Made by a program: the position numbers and the translations under genes
Shown: positions 42,263 to 51,520 of the stretch, in pieces
Layout: the number at the start of each line of letters is the position of its first letter
Numbering within the stretch: position 1 is the first letter of the stretch
The notes under the pieces: model-generated
What the model was told of the DNA's origin: nothing
Databases searched by the model: none
The model's input: only the letters and a program-made list of their open reading frames with translations
Source: an uncultured Pelagibacteraceae bacterium
GTDB lineage: Bacteria; Pseudomonadota; Alphaproteobacteria; Pelagibacterales; Pelagibacteraceae
Length of the DNA stretch: 64,000 nt
Assembly: GCA_902620525.1 (NCBI GenBank)
Contig: CACNIK010000005.1
Coordinates: 31,415-95,414 of the forward strand
Direction: 5' to 3'

Positions 42263-42750
42263 AGAACTTTCAAAAAAGTATTTTTATTTATAACTGATAA
42301 TAAATATTTTAGGTCTCTCTTAGATAGAGCTATGCATCCTAATGTGGGTGAGTAATTTTTTTTTGCAACGTGCAAAAAAATTGCACTACCTTTTTTTTTC
42401 TTAATAGGATTTAGATTATAATCTATTACAACAATTATATCGTAAGTATTTTCTTTTATACGTAATTTCTCAGCATTGTCTTTGAATGGAAACTTAACAA
42501 ATTTGTTATAAGATTTTGAATTTATATCATCACACCAGCCGTAATTCTTCTTGATAGGTAAAATCTTAAGTTTGGAGTAGATCTTTTTAACTCTTTCTTT
42601 TCTGTAAAAAATATATTTAAATTTGAATTTACCTCTTGGAGTACATTTATCCCCTTCCACTTTTTTACTTGTAATTCCTCTTTTACCAATAGCGCATTTT
42701 GCTTTATAGTCTCCAAAATAGATAAATTTTTTTTTAAGTATTACATCCAT
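42259..42750 (-). CDS. L,D-transpeptidase (YkuD-type) family protein; start trimmed to MDVILKKK
   Basis: HVAKKNYSPTLGCIALSKRDL (YkuD-like H..GC motif region). Confidence 0.82.
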   Translation of the reverse strand: MDVILKKKFIYFGDYKAKCAIGKRGITSKKVEGDKCTPRGKFKFKYIFYRKERVKKIYSKLKILPIKKNYGWCDDINSKSYNKFVKFPFKDNAEKLRIKENTYDIIVVIDYNLNPIKKKKGSAIFLHVAKKNYSPTLGCIALSKRDLKYLLSVINKNTFLKVL

Positions 42751-43378
42751 GGCAGATAAAAAAAATATCATTTTAGCATTTGGAAATAAAGAATTTAATA
42801 ATTCTTTAATTGAAATTCAAGAATATCTCAGTTTCAATATAAAAATATTAGATGATTTAAAAGACGGAATTTCCTTAGAAAATTACCAAGGGATAATTAT
42901 TCACGAGGACGGGCTTAAAGATAATAGATTTAAAGATTTAATTAAAAATCATAATTTAAATAAAATTATTTTCCATAACTCAAAAAATATTAAAGGTACA
43001 GAAAATATTGAAAAATTAACTTTGCCAGCTTCTTTTGATCAAATAAATAAAATTGTAATAAACAATATTGTGAAAAGAAAATTTAAAACAAATTCATCTT
43101 TTAAAATTTATAATTATAAATTGGATAAAAATTTAAGACGTTTAATTAAAGATACAGTTCATTTGGAATTAACAGAGAAAGAGATAGAACTTATAGAATT
43201 ACTTAAAAAAAAATCATTTATAAAAAAAAAAGAAATTCTCTCTACCATATGGAAATATTCTGATGATGCGGATACCCATACTGTTGAAACACATATTTAT
43301 AGATTAAGAAAAAAAATTAAAGATATTTTTAACGATGATAAATTAATAAAAAGTTCAAAAGAAGGATATACGATTTGA
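42749..43378 (+). CDS. Winged-helix (OmpR/PhoB-type) regulator with divergent N-terminal domain
   Basis: C-terminal LTEKEIELIELLKKKSF...HTVETHIYRLRKKIKDIF...YTI. Confidence 0.82.
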   Translation: MADKKNIILAFGNKEFNNSLIEIQEYLSFNIKILDDLKDGISLENYQGIIIHEDGLKDNRFKDLIKNHNLNKIIFHNSKNIKGTENIEKLTLPASFDQINKIVINNIVKRKFKTNSSFKIYNYKLDKNLRRLIKDTVHLELTEKEIELIELLKKKSFIKKKEILSTIWKYSDDADTHTVETHIYRLRKKIKDIFNDDKLIKSSKEGYTI

Positions 43379-43503
43379 AAAAAAGAAATAAAATAGCTAA
43401 AGATTTAATGTCTCCAAAATACCGAGTAAGAATCGTAAAACCTAAAAAGGGCAAAGGTAGCTACAAGAGAAAAAGAAATAAGAATTACTCAGAACTAAAT
43501 TAA
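43375..43503 (+). CDS. ArfA-like alternative ribosome-rescue factor (42 aa)
   Basis: TTG start overlapping upstream TGA; MKKRNKIAKDLMSPKYRVRIVKPKKGKGSYKRKRNKNYSELN resembles ArfA motif P.FR.R...KKGKGSY.RK. Confidence 0.72.
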   Translation: MKKRNKIAKDLMSPKYRVRIVKPKKGKGSYKRKRNKNYSELN

Positions 43504-43507
43504 CAAA

Positions 43508-44434
43508 TCATAATCTTGCACCAACTTGTTGAATAATTTTAGAGGAAAGCTCAGTTCCCTTTTCTAAACTTTCTTTTAAAGATAACTTATTTATATATCC
43601 ATGTAGAAAACCAGCAGCAAATAAATCTCCAGCGCCTGTCAAATCCTTAATTTTTAAATCTTTTTTTGCATCGCACTTTACAAATTTATCGTTATAAATT
43701 GCTACTGCGCCTATTTCTCCCCGAGTTATCACAATTAATCTTTTAATTTTTCTGGCAAATTCAATTACATCCTTAAAATCTTTCGCTCCTATCAAAGCCC
43801 TGATTTCTTGCTCATTTGCAAATGTTATATCTAGTTTATTTTGAACTAAATCTAAAAAGTAATCTTTATGTCTTTCAACACAAAATAAATCAGAAAGAGA
43901 CATAGCAGATTGTTTGGAACAACTTATTGCTTTATTAAATGCTTTTTGAGGATCCCCTTTGTCCCACAAATATCCTTCAAGGAAAGTAATTTCACTTTTC
44001 TTTACTATTTTTTCATCAATATCATTCTCACTTATTTTTCCTGCAGTTCCTAAAAAAGTGCACATAGTTCGTTCTGAGTCTGGAGTTATTAAAATTAAAC
44101 AAGTGCCAGTAGGTATTTTTTCAGTTTTTATTTTATAAAGAAACTTAACTTTCTCTTTCTGAAGTCCTTCTAAATATTTTCTTCCTAAATCATCATCATT
44201 TACTTTACCTATAAAACCAACTTCACTACCTAATTGAGATAGACCAACAATAGAATTAGCTACTGAACCTCCAGAAATTGTCTTTTCAATTTTTAAATTT
44301 TCAAGAAGTATCTTAAACTCATTTTCATCAACTAATTTCATTGTGCTTTTAGTAAGTCCATTCTTACTTAAGAAGTTGTCATCTATCTTACAGATAACAT
44401 CTACAATTGCGTTTCCTATACCTAGAATTTTCAT
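43508..44434 (-). CDS. PfkB family carbohydrate kinase / adenosine kinase
   Basis: GIGNAIVDVI, GGSVANSI, DLTGAGDLFAAGFLHG. Confidence 0.93.
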   Translation of the reverse strand: MKILGIGNAIVDVICKIDDNFLSKNGLTKSTMKLVDENEFKILLENLKIEKTISGGSVANSIVGLSQLGSEVGFIGKVNDDDLGRKYLEGLQKEKVKFLYKIKTEKIPTGTCLILITPDSERTMCTFLGTAGKISENDIDEKIVKKSEITFLEGYLWDKGDPQKAFNKAISCSKQSAMSLSDLFCVERHKDYFLDLVQNKLDITFANEQEIRALIGAKDFKDVIEFARKIKRLIVITRGEIGAVAIYNDKFVKCDAKKDLKIKDLTGAGDLFAAGFLHGYINKLSLKESLEKGTELSSKIIQQVGARL

Positions 44435-44435
44435 A

Positions 44436-45089
44436 TCAAGCTTTTTTTGTGATAAATTTCTTTTTTCTATTTGGGTAACAGTTTTTACAAATTTTGCAAG
44501 TTAAACCAAAGCAATCTCTTGCTTTACAATATTCTCTACCGTACCAGATAATTTGAAGATGAAGTTTATTCCAGTTTTTTTTGGGAAATAAAATTTTTAA
44601 ATCTTTTTCAGTTTGTATTACGTTTTTACCATTAGTTAACCCCCATCTTTGAGCCAGCCGATGAATATGAGTATCCACAGGAAATGCGGGGTAGCCAAAG
44701 CCTTGGGACATTACAACACTTGCTGTTTTATGTCCTACTCCTGGTAACTGTTCTAATTTTTCATAAGTATTTGGTACCTTACCATTGTATTTTTCAACCA
44801 AAGTTTTTGAGAGATAATAAATGCTTTTAGATTTAATCCTAAAAATTCCAATTTTTTTTATTAATTTTTCTATCTTTTTCCTGCCTAGTTTTACAAAATG
44901 CTTTGGATGATTATATCTAGGGTAAATATTCTTTGTTACATTATTTACATTTACGTCGGTACATTGTGCTGAAAGTAAAACTGAAACAAGTAAAGTAAAA
45001 GTATTTTTGTAATTAAGAGGAATAGGAACCTTAGGATAGGTTTTATTTAATATTTTTTGAATAATTTTAGATTTCTTCTTTTTATTCAC
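44436..45089 (-). CDS. nth: Endonuclease III
   Basis: LLSAQCTDVNVN, LPGVGHKTASVV, FPVDTHIHRLAQRWGL, C-terminal Cys cluster. Confidence 0.95.
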   Translation of the reverse strand: MNKKKKSKIIQKILNKTYPKVPIPLNYKNTFTLLVSVLLSAQCTDVNVNNVTKNIYPRYNHPKHFVKLGRKKIEKLIKKIGIFRIKSKSIYYLSKTLVEKYNGKVPNTYEKLEQLPGVGHKTASVVMSQGFGYPAFPVDTHIHRLAQRWGLTNGKNVIQTEKDLKILFPKKNWNKLHLQIIWYGREYCKARDCFGLTCKICKNCYPNRKKKFITKKA

Positions 45090-45863
45090 TTAAAAGTTTA
45101 ATAGATCTCTCATTGAATATAGCCCAGCTTTTTTTTTCATTAACCATTTACACGCAGATAATGCGCCCTCAGAATATAAAGCTCTATCAAAAGACTCATG
45201 ATTTAAAGTAACAGTTTCTTTTCCGCTTGAAAATCTTACTTCATGTTCCCCAATTACATTACCTTTTCGGATTGAGTTAAAATTTATTTTCCTACCATAG
45301 GGAAACGTTTTTTTATTCAAATATTTTTTTCCAATTAAATTATAAAGGTTTTTATTTTTTCCATCAGCTATACCTTTTCCCAACATTAAAGCTGTTCCAG
45401 AAGGGTGATCTTTTTTATGTTTATGATGAACTTCGTATACTTTGTTTAGAAAACTATTACCTAAAGATTTAGAGGCAATTTCTGTTAAATACATTAAAAG
45501 GTTAACACCTAAACTCATATTTCCAGCTTTAAGGATTGGTATTTTCCTTGAAAATTTTTTTATCAAATCTTCCTCTTTTTTTGAAAAACCAGTAGTTCCT
45601 ATTACTACTCTTTTTCTTAGTTTCACTGCAATTTTTAAAACTTGCAAAGTACACTTCGGTACTGTGAAATCTACAATTACATTTGCTTTTTTAAATGCAT
45701 TAATGTTATTTAACTCCAGCTTAATACCAGAAACTTTTTTTTTAATTATTCTACTTTCTGTTAGAGCAACTATTTTAAAATCCTTTTTATTTTTGGATGA
45801 TTTTATAAGATGCTGTCCCATTCTACCTAAGCAACCAGTTATAGCTAAATTGATTTTTTTCAT
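45090..45863 (-). CDS. dapB: 4-hydroxy-tetrahydrodipicolinate reductase; start trimmed to MKKINL
   Basis: AITGCLGRMGQHLI, VVIGTTGFSKKEE, EVHHKHKKDHPSGTAL. Confidence 0.96.
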   Translation of the reverse strand: MKKINLAITGCLGRMGQHLIKSSKNKKDFKIVALTESRIIKKKVSGIKLELNNINAFKKANVIVDFTVPKCTLQVLKIAVKLRKRVVIGTTGFSKKEEDLIKKFSRKIPILKAGNMSLGVNLLMYLTEIASKSLGNSFLNKVYEVHHKHKKDHPSGTALMLGKGIADGKNKNLYNLIGKKYLNKKTFPYGRKINFNSIRKGNVIGEHEVRFSSGKETVTLNHESFDRALYSEGALSACKWLMKKKAGLYSMRDLLNF

Positions 45864-45865
45864 TA

Positions 45866-46030
45866 TTAAAATAGATTTATAATTACAACAATAATCATCA
45901 CAATTATAGTCCAAATAAAAAGATTTTGAACCAATTGCCTTCTTTTTTTGTTGGTATTTAAAAATGAAGGAAGAACTAAAAATAACACTGCAACCAGAAA
46001 GATAGCAGACATAATTTCTTGCATTGCCAT
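45866..46030 (-). CDS. Small two-TM membrane protein (54 aa) between dnaJ and dapB
   Basis: MAMQEIMSAIFLVAVLFLVLPSFLNTNKKRRQLVQNLFIWTIIVMIIVVIINLF; ends 2 nt before the dapB ATG, starts 6 nt after dnaJ. Confidence 0.65.
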   Translation of the reverse strand: MAMQEIMSAIFLVAVLFLVLPSFLNTNKKRRQLVQNLFIWTIIVMIIVVIINLF

Positions 46031-46036
46031 AAATAA

Positions 46037-47164
46037 TTATGAGCTTTTCCAAAATTTTTTTGCTTTTTCAAAAAAGTTTTTAATAATTGGGCTTGATTTT
46101 TCCGACTCTATTTTTCTAAACTCCTCCAAAAGCTCCTTCTGTTTTGAATTTAAACTTGAGGGAACCTCAGTAAATATTTTTATATATAAATCACCATAGC
46201 CATTGCCTCTTAGTATCGGCATACCTTTGCCTTTAAGTCTTAATTGTTTTCCATGTTGCGTTCCAGAAGGAATTTTGATTTTTGCTTTACCACCATCAAT
46301 TGATGGCACTTCCACAGAAGTGCCTAACGCTGCATCAGTAAATGTTATAGGCAGTTCAAAATATAAATTTTCATCTGATCTTTGAAAAATACTATGATTA
46401 TCAACCGAAACAAATAAGTATAAATCTCCAGTAGATCCGCCTTTACTGCCCGCTTCACCTTTGCCGGAGACTCTTATTCTAGTTCCGTCGTCAACACCTT
46501 TTGGAATTTTCACTGAAACACTTTCTTTACTTTGAATTTTACCGATACCACCACATTGTTTACAAGGATTACTGATATTTTCCCCATAACCACTACATTC
46601 CGGACAAGTTTGTTGGATAGTAAAAAATCCTTGATTTGATCTTACTTTACCTCTTCCATTACAATATTTACATGTTACAAGTTTTGAGCCAGGCTCTGAT
46701 CCTTGACCTGTGCATCTAGAACATTTTTTGTAAGTCGTGTAATTTATCTTTTTATTTAAGCCTGAATAAGCTTCCTCCATACTTATAGACACATCATATC
46801 TTAAATCATTACCTCTGTTAGAGGACCTTCTTCCAGATCTTCTACCACCACCAAATACATCGTCTCCAAAAAAATCTTCAAAAATATCTGAGAATGAAGA
46901 TCCAAAATCAAAATTACCAAATCCTTGATTTCCACCACCCTCAAAAGCTGCATGACCGAACTGATCGTAATTAGTTTTTCTTTTATCGTCTGAAAGTACG
47001 TGATACGCCTCGCTCGCCTCTTTAAACTTGTCTTCTGATGCTTTATCGCCTTTGTTTTTATCGGGGTGATATTTTAATGCCAATTTGCGATAGGCTTTTT
47101 TTATTTCATCCTTAGAAGCGGATTTAGATACACCTAAGATTTCATAATAATCTCTTTTTGCCAC
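46037..47164 (-). CDS. dnaJ: Chaperone DnaJ
   Basis: J-domain with HPD, four CxxCxGxG repeats. Confidence 0.98.
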   Translation of the reverse strand: MAKRDYYEILGVSKSASKDEIKKAYRKLALKYHPDKNKGDKASEDKFKEASEAYHVLSDDKRKTNYDQFGHAAFEGGGNQGFGNFDFGSSFSDIFEDFFGDDVFGGGRRSGRRSSNRGNDLRYDVSISMEEAYSGLNKKINYTTYKKCSRCTGQGSEPGSKLVTCKYCNGRGKVRSNQGFFTIQQTCPECSGYGENISNPCKQCGGIGKIQSKESVSVKIPKGVDDGTRIRVSGKGEAGSKGGSTGDLYLFVSVDNHSIFQRSDENLYFELPITFTDAALGTSVEVPSIDGGKAKIKIPSGTQHGKQLRLKGKGMPILRGNGYGDLYIKIFTEVPSSLNSKQKELLEEFRKIESEKSSPIIKNFFEKAKKFWKSS

Positions 47165-47187
47165 AAGAAATTGCTCCTTTTTTTATC

Positions 47188-49113
47188 TTAGGCGCTTTTT
47201 TCTTTGTCTTCTTTTACTTCTTCGAAGTCAGCGTCAACAACATTTTCTTTATCATCACCCTTGTTTTTAGGATCTTGGTTATCTTTATCGTCTTTAGGTT
47301 GATTTTTTTGCTGGCTCTTGTAAATAGCTTCACCAAGTTTCATTGAAACCTGTACAAGGCTTTGAGTTTTTTTCTTAATGTCCTCTGTATCTGTGCCTTT
47401 TAGTGCTTCTTTAAGATCAGAAACACTATTTTCAATAGCTTTCTTTTCTTCAGCTGAAACTTTATCACCGTGTTCTTTTAAACTTTTTTCAGTGGAGAAA
47501 ACAATACTATCTGCTTGATTTCTTGCATCAACGCCATCCCTTTTTTTCTTATCAGCTTCTTTATTTGCCTCAGCATCTTTCACCATTTTATTTATCTCTT
47601 CTTCAGATAAACCACCAGAAGCTTGAATTTGTATCTTTTGTTCCTTACCTGTACCCTTATCTTTTGCTGAAACGCTAACTATACCGTTAGCATCAATATC
47701 AAAGGTTACTTCAATTTGAGGAGTTCCTCTAGCAGCTGGAGGTATGCCAACTAATTCAAAATTTCCTAATAGTTTGTTATCAGCTGCCATTTCTCTTTCT
47801 CCTTGTAAAACTCTAATTGAAACAGCAGGTTGATTATCTTCTGCAGTAGAAAACACCTGGCTTTTTTTTGTAGGAATAGTCGTGTTTTTATCTATAAGTT
47901 TTGTCGATACACCACCTAAAGTTTCAATTCCTAATGATAATGGTGTGACGTCAAGAAGTAAAACGTCTTTAACATCGCCTTGAAGAACACCAGCCTGGAT
48001 TGCTGCACCCATTGCAACAACTTCATCAGGATTTACACTTTTATTGGGCTCTTTCCCAAAAAAGTTTTTAACTGTTTCAATTATTTTTGGCATTCTAGTC
48101 ATCCCACCGACTAATACCACCTCATTAATTTCTGCCGCAGAAAAACCAGAGTCTTTCAAAGCTGTTTTACATGGGTTCAGTGTTCTTTCAATTAAACTTT
48201 GAACCAAAGCTTCTAATTTTGCTCTGGTAAATTTTAAATTCAAATGTTTTGGACCGGATTTATCAGCTGTAATGAACGGTAAATTTATTTCAGTTTGTGT
48301 TGCTGAAGAAAGCTCAATTTTTGCTTTCTCTGCAGCTTCTTTTAATCTTTGTAATGCTAGTTTATCAGATTTCAAGTCTATACCATTGTCTTTTTTAAAT
48401 TCATTAACTAAATATTCAACTATAGTGTCATCAAAATCTTCCCCACCTAAAAAAGTATCTCCATTTGTAGATTTTACTTCAAATACTCCATCGCCAATTT
48501 CTAAAATTGATACATCAAATGTACCTCCGCCTAAATCATAAACAGCTATTTTTTTTCCACCCTTTTTATCCAAACCATAAGCCAAAGATGCCGCCGTTGG
48601 TTCATTGATAATTCTTAGAACCTCTAATCCAGCAATTTTACCTGCATCTTTTGTTGCCTGTCTCTGAGAGTCATTAAAATAAGCAGGTACAGTTATAACT
48701 GCTTTAGTTACTGCTTGGCCTAAATATTTTTCTGCCGTTTCTTTCATCTTCTGGAGTACAAACGCCGAAATTTGAGCAGGTGAGTACTTTTTACCTTTAC
48801 CTTCTACCCAAGCATCGCCATTATCAGATTTAATTATTTTATATGGAACCTTTGAAATATCTTTTTGTACTGATGGTCCATCGAATTTTCTACCTATAAG
48901 TCTTTTAACTGCAAAAATAGTGTCTTCAGGATTTGTTACCGCTTGTCTTTTTGCAGGTTGGCCGACTAATTTTTCCTCTTTTTCTAAAAAGGCCACTACC
49001 GACGGCGTGGTTCTAGCGCCTTCTGTATTTTCTAAAACCTTCGCTTGTGTACCATCCATTATAGCTACACAAGAGTTGGTAGTTCCTAAATCTATTCCAA
49101 TAACTCTACTCAT
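47188..49113 (-). CDS. dnaK: Chaperone DnaK
   Basis: [33 protein letters not shown]. Confidence 0.99.
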   Translation of the reverse strand: MSRVIGIDLGTTNSCVAIMDGTQAKVLENTEGARTTPSVVAFLEKEEKLVGQPAKRQAVTNPEDTIFAVKRLIGRKFDGPSVQKDISKVPYKIIKSDNGDAWVEGKGKKYSPAQISAFVLQKMKETAEKYLGQAVTKAVITVPAYFNDSQRQATKDAGKIAGLEVLRIINEPTAASLAYGLDKKGGKKIAVYDLGGGTFDVSILEIGDGVFEVKSTNGDTFLGGEDFDDTIVEYLVNEFKKDNGIDLKSDKLALQRLKEAAEKAKIELSSATQTEINLPFITADKSGPKHLNLKFTRAKLEALVQSLIERTLNPCKTALKDSGFSAAEINEVVLVGGMTRMPKIIETVKNFFGKEPNKSVNPDEVVAMGAAIQAGVLQGDVKDVLLLDVTPLSLGIETLGGVSTKLIDKNTTIPTKKSQVFSTAEDNQPAVSIRVLQGEREMAADNKLLGNFELVGIPPAARGTPQIEVTFDIDANGIVSVSAKDKGTGKEQKIQIQASGGLSEEEINKMVKDAEANKEADKKKRDGVDARNQADSIVFSTEKSLKEHGDKVSAEEKKAIENSVSDLKEALKGTDTEDIKKKTQSLVQVSMKLGEAIYKSQQKNQPKDDKDNQDPKNKGDDKENVVDADFEEVKEDKEKSA

Positions 49114-49136
49114 ATTTTCCTTTGTTTACTAAATCT

Positions 49137-49164
49137 ATATGGGGTCTAATTACTAATCTACAAG
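49137..49164 (-). promoter_or_regulatory. RpoH (sigma-32)-like promoter upstream of dnaK
   Basis: Minus strand CTTGTAG - 13 nt - CCCCATAT, -10 ends 24 nt before the dnaK ATG. Confidence 0.8.
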
Positions 49165-49172
49165 GTGTTTTT

Positions 49173-49745
49173 TTATTTATTTTTGTCATTTTTCTCACCT
49201 TTTTTCTTCGAAATTCCTACAAATGATGGCCTTAACAATCTCTCACCAAACATAAAGCCTGGTTGAATTTCTTGAATAATTGTACCGGGCTCAACCTTCT
49301 CATCTTCGATTTCTAGCATTGCTTGATGAAAATTTGGATCAAACATTTTATTTAAACATTTAATTTTAGTGATTTTATTTTTTTCAAAAGTAGAAATTAA
49401 ATCTTTTTCTATTATTTCGATATTTTTTAGAAATTTTGTAAATTCCTTACTTTTTTTTAGAACCTCATCTTCCTGCATTGATTTTTTTGCCCTTTGTAAA
49501 TTATCTAATGACGTTAACATCTCTCGAGCAAAATTAAAGCCCCCAAAATCAAAGGCGTCTTTAATTTCTTTTTCAAACCTTCTTCTTTGATTTTCAGAGT
49601 CCGCTAAAGCTCTGAGGAGTTTATCTTCAGATATTTTTAATTTTTCTTCAACAGTGTGTTCAACTTTTTCACTCTTGGTCTCCCCAGCTATCGAAGACTT
49701 ATTATCCTCTTTATTTACATTTTCGTCTTTGTTAGATTCACTCAT
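49173..49745 (-). CDS. grpE: Nucleotide exchange factor GrpE
   Basis: LRALADSENQRRRFEKE, FDPNFHQAMLEI, GFMFGERLLRPSFVGIS. Confidence 0.95.
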   Translation of the reverse strand: MSESNKDENVNKEDNKSSIAGETKSEKVEHTVEEKLKISEDKLLRALADSENQRRRFEKEIKDAFDFGGFNFAREMLTSLDNLQRAKKSMQEDEVLKKSKEFTKFLKNIEIIEKDLISTFEKNKITKIKCLNKMFDPNFHQAMLEIEDEKVEPGTIIQEIQPGFMFGERLLRPSFVGISKKKGEKNDKNK

Positions 49746-49786
49746 AATTGTTATATAATGTAAAAAAATGCAATTACTAGTATCCG

Positions 49787-50386
49787 ATGAAAAAAAATAA
49801 CATACTGCTTATAGGCACCCATAATGATGGAAAATTTAAGGAAATAAGCAAATTAATTAGCAAAAAAATTAAGAAGATTTCGCCAAAAAGTTTGAAAATT
49901 AAGGCACCAAAAGAAACTGGTAAAACTTTCAGATCAAATTCAGAACTCAAAGCTAATTTTTTTTACAAGAGATCAAAACTAATCTCAATATCGGATGATT
50001 CTGGTCTAGAAATTCTGGCATTGAAAAAAAAACCAGGAATATATTCAGCAAGATGGGCAAAACGAAGTGGAAGCTTCAAAAAAGCAATGATCAATATTTT
50101 AAAAAAAATAAAAAATAAAAAGAATAGAAAAGCCAGATTTATTTGTAGTTTATCAATAAAGCTGAATAAAAAAAAAATGATTACCTCTATTGGAATTGTA
50201 AATGGAAATATATCATTAAAAATTTTGGGTAACAAAGGATTTGGTTATGATTCAATTTTTATTCCTAAAAACTCTAAACTTACCTTCGGACAGATAAGTA
50301 CTGCAAAAAAAATGAACATTGATCACAGAAGTATAGCTTTTAAAAAATTAAAAAGAAAATTAAAACTTAGTAAATTTTTTATTTGA
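49787..50386 (+). CDS. rdgB: XTP/dITP diphosphatase
   Basis: LIGTHNDGKFKEI, ISDDSGLEI, GIYSARWA, GFGYDSIFIP. Confidence 0.95.
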   Translation: MKKNNILLIGTHNDGKFKEISKLISKKIKKISPKSLKIKAPKETGKTFRSNSELKANFFYKRSKLISISDDSGLEILALKKKPGIYSARWAKRSGSFKKAMINILKKIKNKKNRKARFICSLSIKLNKKKMITSIGIVNGNISLKILGNKGFGYDSIFIPKNSKLTFGQISTAKKMNIDHRSIAFKKLKRKLKLSKFFI

Positions 50387-51514
50387 AACTTTATACATAT
50401 TAAGTTTTTGAATTAATTTTCCGTCTTTAAAACTAAATGTTCCAATTTTACCTTTTATGTTATCTTTTATGACGAAATCTTTCATGGAAGAAATCTTAAA
50501 ATCCTTTTTTTTCCAAATATAATAAATTAGTCCGAGAGCGTCATAAGTTAAAATTGTAATTTCAGTTGGTTGTAAACCGTAAACCTTAAAGTATTTTCTT
50601 TTGTATTTTTGAAAATTATTAATATCTACAGATGGATAATATAAATTTTCTATAGAATTTTCTAAGAAGATACTTTTATCAAACCATTGGTTTACAGTTA
50701 CGATTAAAACTTCGTCCTGGTCTACATCTGAATAGACTAATGAAGTAAGCACACTTTTTAGGCTGTCTCCGAAATCAATAATTATTACCGAGTCAAAATT
50801 TACTTTTCCGATTGTGTACTTTTGCTCTAACCTTTTTAATTCTAATTTAGATGCCTCATCTTCTTTTTCTTCTAATATTTTTACTCTTGAAATTAGATTT
50901 CTTTTTCTTTGTTTATAATTAGTTAATTTTTCAATGTCACTGGTAAGAATTTTTGGATCAGAGCTGTATTTAAATATTTTTTTGTTATTAATCTTTATAT
51001 TGCTAATCTTAGAGTCAATTAGTGGTGCGTATTTATTTTTTGGATAGATAATAATTGTTTTTTTTCGTTCATTTTTTTCTATAAAATTTTCTATTGATTT
51101 TATTTGAGACTCTAAACTAACACCAATACTTAAGATATTGTTTTGAACTTTTGGGTCAATATTTGAGGGAGAAATAAAAATCATATCTCTGTAATTTGAT
51201 AATATTTTAAAGTCTTCATGGCTTATCGGTCCAATAACAATCTTAATATTTTCATCTTTTAAAGACTCTAAAGATTTAATTAATTTTTCAGGATTATTAA
51301 AACCGGAGTCTCTTGGAAAAATTTTTATTTTTTCATCATCAATCTCATCCAAAGCTAGTTGAAGGGATAACATTATTGATTGACCTATGTCTTTGTATTC
51401 TCCGCTAAATGGAGCCAAAACTCCTACCCTGAGATATTTTTGGTTCTCATTCGCAAAAGAGTTAAAATTATAAAATAATAATATATAAGTAATAATAACT
51501 ATTTTTTTTAACAT
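50360..51514 (-). CDS. Penicillin-binding-protein activator-like / periplasmic-binding-fold protein
   Basis: Signal peptide; VGVLAPFSGEYKDIGQSIMLSLQLALDEI; next to rsmI. Confidence 0.83.
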   Translation of the reverse strand: MLKKIVIITYILLFYNFNSFANENQKYLRVGVLAPFSGEYKDIGQSIMLSLQLALDEIDDEKIKIFPRDSGFNNPEKLIKSLESLKDENIKIVIGPISHEDFKILSNYRDMIFISPSNIDPKVQNNILSIGVSLESQIKSIENFIEKNERKKTIIIYPKNKYAPLIDSKISNIKINNKKIFKYSSDPKILTSDIEKLTNYKQRKRNLISRVKILEEKEDEASKLELKRLEQKYTIGKVNFDSVIIIDFGDSLKSVLTSLVYSDVDQDEVLIVTVNQWFDKSIFLENSIENLYYPSVDINNFQKYKRKYFKVYGLQPTEITILTYDALGLIYYIWKKKDFKISSMKDFVIKDNIKGKIGTFSFKDGKLIQKLNMYKVSNKKFTKF

Positions 51515-51520
51515 GACTTT

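Noticed and set aside
45442-45882. 146-aa plus ORF opposite dapB
   Set aside because: Shadow ORF of dapB
45864-46052. N-terminal extension of dapB in the supplied ORF
   Set aside because: Cys-rich, non-homologous; DapB begins MKKINLAITGCLGRMG at 45863, and the extension overlaps a better small ORF in another frame
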